NCBI GenBank assembly: GCA_027016475.1 | Contig: JALUTL010000023.1 | Location: forward strand, 562-6,740 | DNA: 6,179 nt | Direction of reading: 5' to 3' | From: Candidatus Heimdallarchaeota archaeon | GTDB taxonomy: Archaea; Asgardarchaeota; Heimdallarchaeia; Heimdallarchaeales; Kariarchaeaceae | Part shown: positions 4,566-6,179 of the stretch, in pieces | Layout: the number at the start of each line of letters is the position of its first letter | How positions within the stretch are numbered: the first letter of the stretch is position 1 | Notes under the pieces: generated by a model | Seen by the model: the letters and a program-made list of their open reading frames with translations, nothing else | Database searches by the model: none | Told to the model about the DNA's origin: nothing | Program-made: the position numbers and the translations under genes

Positions 4566-5096
4566 TCAAACTTTCTCAACTTCCGTAATAACATAATCGA
4601 TGTATGTTTGGAAAAGGTCTGTGACATTTTCACCGCTTAAAGCGGAAGTTTCCATGTAATCAGCGTTTTGTGATTCAGCAAACGCCTTTGCCTCTTCTGT
4701 ATTGACAGTTCTTTCTTCTTTAAGGTCAGATTTGTTTCCAACAATGATAGTGTAAATTTCACCGACTTGATCTTTCAACTCTTTAAGCCACTTAGGTAAG
4801 TTTTCGAAGGTCTGCCGACGAGTGACATCGAACACTATGACAGCGCCATGGGCACCGTTGTAGTATCTTTTTCGGATTGTTGAAATTGATTCCTGTCCAG
4901 CAGTGTCAAAAATCATGATTCTGACGTTTTTGTCTCCAACTACCACCCGCCTGATAAGAAAATCCACTCCCAAGCTTGGCTTGTAGTTCGCTTGGAATTT
5001 GCCATGAGTGTACCGAACCGCCAAGCTGGTCTTTCCTACTCGGCCGTCCCCAAGTAGGATCACTTTGACGCGGACATCTGAAAACCGTTGTAACAT
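4566..5096 (-). CDS. Rab/Ras-family small GTPase without lipid-anchor cysteines
   Basis: This is a complete small GTPase domain that should switch between GTP- and GDP-bound states. Numbered from the ATG at 5096 (176 residues): P-loop GDGRVGKT (16-23), switch I YKPSLGVDF (38-46), switch II DTAGQE (64-69) with the catalytic Gln68, NKSD (121-124) and ETSAL (149-153). The GVDF and RYYNGAHGAVIVFDVT stretches are strongly Rab-like. The switch I threonine that contacts magnesium in Rab and Ras is Ser41. The C-terminus, ending TEVEKV, has no cysteine, so it cannot be prenylated like eukaryotic Rabs. Earlier in-frame starts (TTG at 5168, ATG at 5144) are unlikely. A perfect TATATAAA lies at 5158-5165, so transcription should start near 5136, downstream of both. 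Short GTPases of this kind are abundant in Asgard archaea. The 3' end converges on the gelsolin-like gene with no spacer, and no effector or GAP is visible besides the neighbours. Confidence 0.93.
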   Translation of the reverse strand: MLQRFSDVRVKVILLGDGRVGKTSLAVRYTHGKFQANYKPSLGVDFLIRRVVVGDKNVRIMIFDTAGQESISTIRKRYYNGAHGAVIVFDVTRRQTFENLPKWLKELKDQVGEIYTIIVGNKSDLKEERTVNTEEAKAFAESQNADYMETSALSGENVTDLFQTYIDYVITEVEKV

Positions 5097-5157
5097 CCCT
5101 ATTTTACAACAACTTTTATCTTCTAAAAGGTTATTTGTTGACATTGGATTTGTGTAG

Positions 5158-5165
5158 TTTATATA
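5158..5165 (-). promoter_or_regulatory. TATA box of the GTPase gene
   Basis: A perfect TATATAAA on the minus strand is centred about 65 bases before the ATG at 5096 and only 17 before the ATG at 5144. Expected transcription start is near 5136, giving a leader of about 40 bases. The box lies in the 91-base gap after the upstream membrane protein gene, so the GTPase probably has its own transcript. Confidence 0.6.
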
Positions 5166-5187
5166 CAAGTGCTTTCATAAAGAGCTA

Positions 5188-6153
5188 CTATTCGTTCAAA
5201 TTGGTTCCACATGAAAAGCAGAAGCTGTTTGAATGATCATTTTTGATGCCACAACTTATGCAGTACATGTAATTCGATTTATCTGACCTCTCTTCGTATT
5301 GTGGGTCTTCTTCCTTCACCTTTTCTATAAGGCGCTGAAGAGATTTTCTTGCCTCTTCTGGAGAAAGATCCTTCAAAGGAGAGCTATAGCTGTGGTGAAA
5401 TGGTTCAGGCGACACTTCCTCAAACAATGATTCGGTAAACTCATGGGACAAAACGATAGGTGTGCTGGCGAGTGGCTCCTGCTGATCCATTAATCCCAAC
5501 GCAGATACAAGTTGCATTGATCGGGCATTGTTCTGGGGATAAATATCCAATGGCAATTTTTCCTTATACCCCTCTATCATTTCCTGGGCTTTGGAAGAAA
5601 AATGTTCCCTCTCAGTTCTAAGAGACCCAACTTGCACAATCAATGTCAAATTGAATATTGCAAAAATTACTAGTGAAATATTTGAAAGCGAGTGGAGCAT
5701 CATTGCCGCAGCTATTGTAAGCGCTATTGGTAAAGCTTGGATGGCTTTGACAAAATAAACTGAGGCATTTGTTTGCGAAAGTTCAACAGGAATTGGTTTT
5801 TGCCAGAAGGGAATGCCGAACAGGTAAAAATTTAGAGGACGAATCAAAAGCAAGTTGAAATAGAAATACACTCCAAAAACAATGAGCACCATTGTAGAAA
5901 TTGGAAACTCAAATCCGGCAACAATTAAACTCAGTTCACCATTCAATACTTGATTCAATATGGCAAAAAACGAAAAAACCAACAAAAGAGAGAGAATTTG
6001 ATGTAGTAAAGAGAAATGGATTGAATTGTGCTTGATTTTGAATGAAGTGTTCTCTAACAAAACCGGTTTCAGAAACAGCTTAATTTTGAAAATGTCCAAA
6101 GTTATTAAACCCATCAAATTTAGAAAAATCCATAATAAGGATAAGTTGAACAT
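5188..6153 (-). CDS. Five-helix membrane protein with a C-terminal zinc ribbon
   Basis: I do not recognise the membrane part. Numbered from the ATG at 6153 (321 residues), hydrophobic helices lie at about 2-21, 48-69, 84-104, 137-154 and 158-177. A long polar cytoplasmic region (about 180-292) follows, with helix-forming stretches such as SPEEARKSLQRLIEKVKEE. It ends in a zinc ribbon with CISCG and CFSCG knuckles (Cys298, 301, 312, 315). Such short terminal ribbons are common in archaeal membrane and regulatory proteins and usually mediate protein contact. The frame has an in-frame TTG at 6171 and stays open to the right edge, so the gene could start beyond the window. I prefer the ATG because it directly precedes the first helix. 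The gene lies upstream of the GTPase on the same strand, but a separate TATA box in the gap argues against an obligatory operon. A role as a membrane partner of the GTPase is speculation. Confidence 0.8.
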   Translation of the reverse strand: MFNLSLLWIFLNLMGLITLDIFKIKLFLKPVLLENTSFKIKHNSIHFSLLHQILSLLLVFSFFAILNQVLNGELSLIVAGFEFPISTMVLIVFGVYFYFNLLLIRPLNFYLFGIPFWQKPIPVELSQTNASVYFVKAIQALPIALTIAAAMMLHSLSNISLVIFAIFNLTLIVQVGSLRTEREHFSSKAQEMIEGYKEKLPLDIYPQNNARSMQLVSALGLMDQQEPLASTPIVLSHEFTESLFEEVSPEPFHHSYSSPLKDLSPEEARKSLQRLIEKVKEEDPQYEERSDKSNYMYCISCGIKNDHSNSFCFSCGTNLNE

Positions 6154-6179
6154 TTGAAATTCATAAGTCAATTCAATAT

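Noticed and set aside
5097..5168. N-terminal extension of the GTPase from the TTG at 5168 or the ATG at 5144
   Set aside because: A perfect TATATAAA at 5158-5165 overlaps the proposed extension and places transcription start downstream of both codons.

Overview
This window most likely comes from an archaeon, probably an Asgard archaeon. The evidence is an archaeal-type glutamyl-tRNA synthetase, a very Rab-like small GTPase, a gelsolin/villin-like domain protein, a short histone-fold protein, and TATA-type promoters with little use of Shine-Dalgarno sites. The lineage within Asgard cannot be fixed by eye. The assignment rests on the combination of families and is inference. Coding regions look moderately AT-rich and the intergenic stretches much more so.

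Layout from left to right. A minus-strand glutamyl-tRNA synthetase gene (28-1737) has a non-canonical KMSKS loop. It stops early, and its expected C-terminal residues appear to continue in another frame up to the left edge. Next is a poorly understood minus-strand reading frame (1799-2098) whose protein-like frame stays open to 2176 without a usual start codon. A strong AT-rich promoter at 2219-2231 drives a plus-strand six-helix membrane protein (2254-2832). It looks like a CDP-alcohol phosphatidyltransferase that has lost its metal-binding aspartates. Its 3' end overlaps, tail to tail, a minus-strand gene for a small basic protein with a membrane hairpin (2819-3109). A minus-strand histone-fold gene follows (3184-3357); its start is set by a Shine-Dalgarno site and a TATA box.

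About 330 bases of AT-rich sequence (3431-3760) carry no convincing gene. They contain phased short repeats and end in an operator-like cluster at the start of a possible 53-residue protein (3761-3922). That frame overlaps the start of a gelsolin-like gene (3912-4565). The stop codon of the gelsolin-like gene directly abuts the stop codon of the minus-strand Rab-like GTPase gene (4566-5096). Upstream of the GTPase on the same strand is a five-helix membrane protein with a C-terminal zinc ribbon (5188-6153, possibly extending past the right edge).

The right half therefore groups a putative actin-regulator-like protein, a Rab-like GTPase and a membrane protein with a zinc-ribbon tail. This is a plausible cytoskeleton/membrane neighbourhood, but nothing in the sequence proves that the three act together. 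The left half combines a housekeeping translation gene with small membrane and chromatin proteins.
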